This document shows, in pieces, positions 4,319 through 6,095 of a stretch of DNA of 6,095 nucleotides (position 1 is its first letter; each line of letters opens with the position of its first letter). Made by a program: the position numbers and the translations under genes. Origin of the DNA: JAMCXS01 sp964459065 (GTDB lineage: Bacteria; Acidobacteriota; Terriglobia; UBA7540). The notes under the pieces are model-generated. The model did not search any database. It was not told where the DNA came from and saw nothing but the letters and a program-made list of their open reading frames with translations. The stretch lies in assembly GCA_964459065.1 (NCBI GenBank), contig CAYWMN010000234.1:1-6095 (forward strand), in the 5' to 3' direction.

Positions 4319-6095
4319 ATGATGGGCTTACATGTTCTTTTTAACCCTAAAACCTGCACCCGGCATCCCCAAACGGATGCGCATTCTCATCTTTGCCTTG
4401 CAGGTGCGGCCGGCAAGGCGAATGCCATTCGCCTGCGGGTCAACTCTTCCTGGGCCGTAGCCCTGACCATTCTGCTGCTGAGCTTTCTCTCCCTGCCCTC
4501 TGCCGTCCTGGCCAGGAACGCGGCAGAAAAGCAAGAACCTGCTGCGAGCGTCCTTCCTTTTATTGGCACAGGGAAGGGACCCGGCGGCAACCAGAACCTG
4601 TTTCCGGGAGCGTCCATGCCGTTTGGCATGGTGCAACTAAGCCCGGATACTGAGAGCCACGGGTATGGCTACCACTACTATCAGCCCAACATCCAGGGCT
4701 TTAGCATGACCCATATGAGCGGGCCGGGTTGCGCCAACGAAGGCGACGTGTTTTTCACCGCGACGACGGGGCCCGTCGAGACGGCCGTGACGGATTTTGA
4801 GTCGCCTTATTCCCACAGCCACGAATCGGCCGGGCCCGGATATTATCAGGTAATGCTAAGGCGCTGGGGCGTCGAGGCCCAGCTCACGGCGACCGATCGA
4901 ACCGGTCTCGCGCAATTCAACTTCCCGGCGGGCATCGCGGGCAACATCCTGATCCCCATCAGCCACACGCTTAATTACACGACAGCCGCCCATGTACAGG
5001 TGAAAGGCAATCGCGAAATCACCGGCTACGTAGTGGACCGCGTTTTCTGTGGAAGAAAGCGAACGTACAAAGTCTATTTCGTCATGACTTTCAGCCGTCC
5101 GTTTACCTCTTATGGAACATGGCAGGGCGACAAACCCGGAGGACCGGCCACCCTTTCCGCTAACGGCCATACGGCAACCCAGACCCGGCACGGGCAATGG
5201 ATCGGCGCTTACGTTCGATGGCCTTCCTCCGCCGCTTCGCGAACGATCACGGCAAAAATCGGCATCTCCTACGTCGACCTGGCCGGGGCGGAAAACAATC
5301 TGAAGGAGGAAGCCGCCCAAAGGGATTTCGACCAGGTGCGGACCAATGCCTGGAACACATGGAACAAAGCCCTGAGCGTGATCGACGTATCGGGAGGCGC
5401 CCCGCGGGAGCGTACCGTCTTTTACACCGCGCTTTACCATAGCCTGCTCATGCCGAGCATCTTCAGCGACGCCGACGGGCGCTATCTCGGTTTTGACAGC
5501 AAGCAGATCCACCACGTGGCGCCCGGCCATCTGGTTTATTGCAACTACTCCGGCTGGGACGTCTATCGCAGTGAAATACCGCTGCTGGCGCTGATTGAGC
5601 CGCGGCGCATGAATGACATCGCAGAGTCCATTGTGTTGATGTACCAGCAAGGCGGGTGGATTGGCCGCTGGCCGCAAATCAACCTTTACACCAACGTGAT
5701 GGCGGGCAGCCCGCTGACCACCATCCTGTGCAACGCATGGCTGGACGGCCTGCACGGGTTTGACATCAAAACCGCCTGGGAAGGAATGCTGAAGGATGCC
5801 ACCCAGGCGCCGCCGCCCGGCAAGCCTTACGTCGGCCAGGAAGGAATCCAGTGGATCAACAAGCTGCACTACGTTCCGAATGACAAGATCAGTCACGGTT
5901 CCGTCTCGCAGATTCAGGAAGACTGCATCGCCTACGCTTCCCTGTATTATTTGGCCCGGCAATTGGGCAAGACGCAGGACGCCAGGATGCTCTATCAACG
6001 CGCCCTCTACTATCGCAACGTCTTTGACCATCAGGACCGCTTCTTCCGGCCACGCAATGCCGACGGCGAGTGGGTTCCCAACTTTGATCCTGCGC
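4319..6095 (+). CDS. GH92 family glycoside hydrolase, putative exported alpha-mannosidase (copy 2), 3' end missing
   Basis: This is a paralog of the upstream GH92 gene, with the same predicted role as an exported exo-alpha-mannosidase. The frame stays open for 592 codons to the window edge. I see a signal peptide with a long n-region (1-44), a hydrophobic core from W45 to about L59, and a likely cut after A62-V63-L64-A65. The N-terminal domain starts at P80-F81-I82-G83-T84-G85, continues with F95-P96-G97-A98, and keeps the family-typical P101-F102-G103-M104-V105-Q106 and L-S-P-D-T that copy 1 has partly lost. The barrel begins after the I-S-Y-V-D-L strand and contains S-G-W413-D414-V-Y-R417, M-A-G-S-P and N-A-W-L-D-G. 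The stretch around codons 472-505 is almost identical to copy 1 at the DNA level. The E-G-x-x-W and G-N-D-D-C-G regions that hold the catalytic residues lie beyond the window, so activity cannot be judged. Start 4319 or 4322 follows an AGGAGG site. The duplication suggests complementary linkage or substrate preference. Confidence 0.92.
   Translation, partial: MMGLHVLFNPKTCTRHPQTDAHSHLCLAGAAGKANAIRLRVNSSWAVALTILLLSFLSLPSAVLARNAAEKQEPAASVLPFIGTGKGPGGNQNLFPGASMPFGMVQLSPDTESHGYGYHYYQPNIQGFSMTHMSGPGCANEGDVFFTATTGPVETAVTDFESPYSHSHESAGPGYYQVMLRRWGVEAQLTATDRTGLAQFNFPAGIAGNILIPISHTLNYTTAAHVQVKGNREITGYVVDRVFCGRKRTYKVYFVMTFSRPFTSYGTWQGDKPGGPATLSANGHTATQTRHGQWIGAYVRWPSSAASRTITAKIGISYVDLAGAENNLKEEAAQRDFDQVRTNAWNTWNKALSVIDVSGGAPRERTVFYTALYHSLLMPSIFSDADGRYLGFDSKQIHHVAPGHLVYCNYSGWDVYRSEIPLLALIEPRRMNDIAESIVLMYQQGGWIGRWPQINLYTNVMAGSPLTTILCNAWLDGLHGFDIKTAWEGMLKDATQAPPPGKPYVGQEGIQWINKLHYVPNDKISHGSVSQIQEDCIAYASLYYLARQLGKTQDARMLYQRALYYRNVFDHQDRFFRPRNADGEWVPNFDPA
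5731..5832 (+). repeat. Near-identical tract shared by the two GH92 genes, copy B
   Basis: Partner of 3051-3152 at a constant offset of 2680 bases, with two mismatches in 102 bases. Synonymous third positions are conserved here but differ freely in flanking parts of the two genes, which points to recent sequence exchange rather than protein-level selection alone. Confidence 0.85.

Noticed and set aside
4856..6031. A 391-codon open frame on the minus strand inside copy 2
   Set aside because: Antisense shadow of the second GH92 gene. Its resemblance to the antisense frame in copy 1 follows simply from the paralogy of the sense genes.

Overview
This 6.1 kb bacterial window carries three large genes on the plus strand: a secreted-type sulfatase whose 5' end appears to lie outside the window, a complete 812-residue GH92 glycoside hydrolase (putative alpha-mannosidase), and a second, paralogous GH92 gene that runs off the right edge. 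The DNA is fairly GC-rich, with mostly G or C at third codon positions. Both GH92 proteins have Gram-negative-style signal peptides ending in small-x-Ala sites. The GH92 sequence flavour, the repeated GH92 copies beside a sulfatase, and the AGGAG-type ribosome binding sites suggest a glycan-degrading Acidobacteriota-like organism. Planctomycetota or Verrucomicrobiota are not excluded. This assignment is an impression from sequence style, not a search result.

Layout: 1-1338 is the sulfatase (C-A-P-S-R formylglycine motif, no N-terminal metal-ligand strand in view). 1339-1659 is a 321-bp spacer with a weak hairpin, a doubtful small minus-strand reading frame, and the ribosome binding site of the next gene. 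1660-4098 is the first GH92 gene. 4099-4318 is a 220-bp spacer with a strong GC-rich hairpin just after the stop codon, an AT-rich stretch with a perfect 12-bp palindrome, three short stem-loops and an AGGAGG site. 4319-6095 is the second GH92 gene, 592 codons visible and open at the right edge.

Taken together, this is part of a polysaccharide or glycoprotein utilisation locus. The sulfatase would remove sulfate esters, and the two exported GH92 enzymes would trim alpha-mannose from N-glycans, fungal mannoprotein or a similar mannose-rich glycan. The hairpin after the first GH92 gene and the long spacers argue for separate or attenuated transcription rather than one tight operon. The most interesting signals are the tandem GH92 duplication with a near-identical central tract inside otherwise diverged copies (a possible gene-conversion mosaic), and the loss in the first copy of otherwise conserved GH92 N-terminal signature residues that the second copy keeps. 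I saw no CRISPR array, tRNA, rRNA, insertion sequence or obviously novel defence system.
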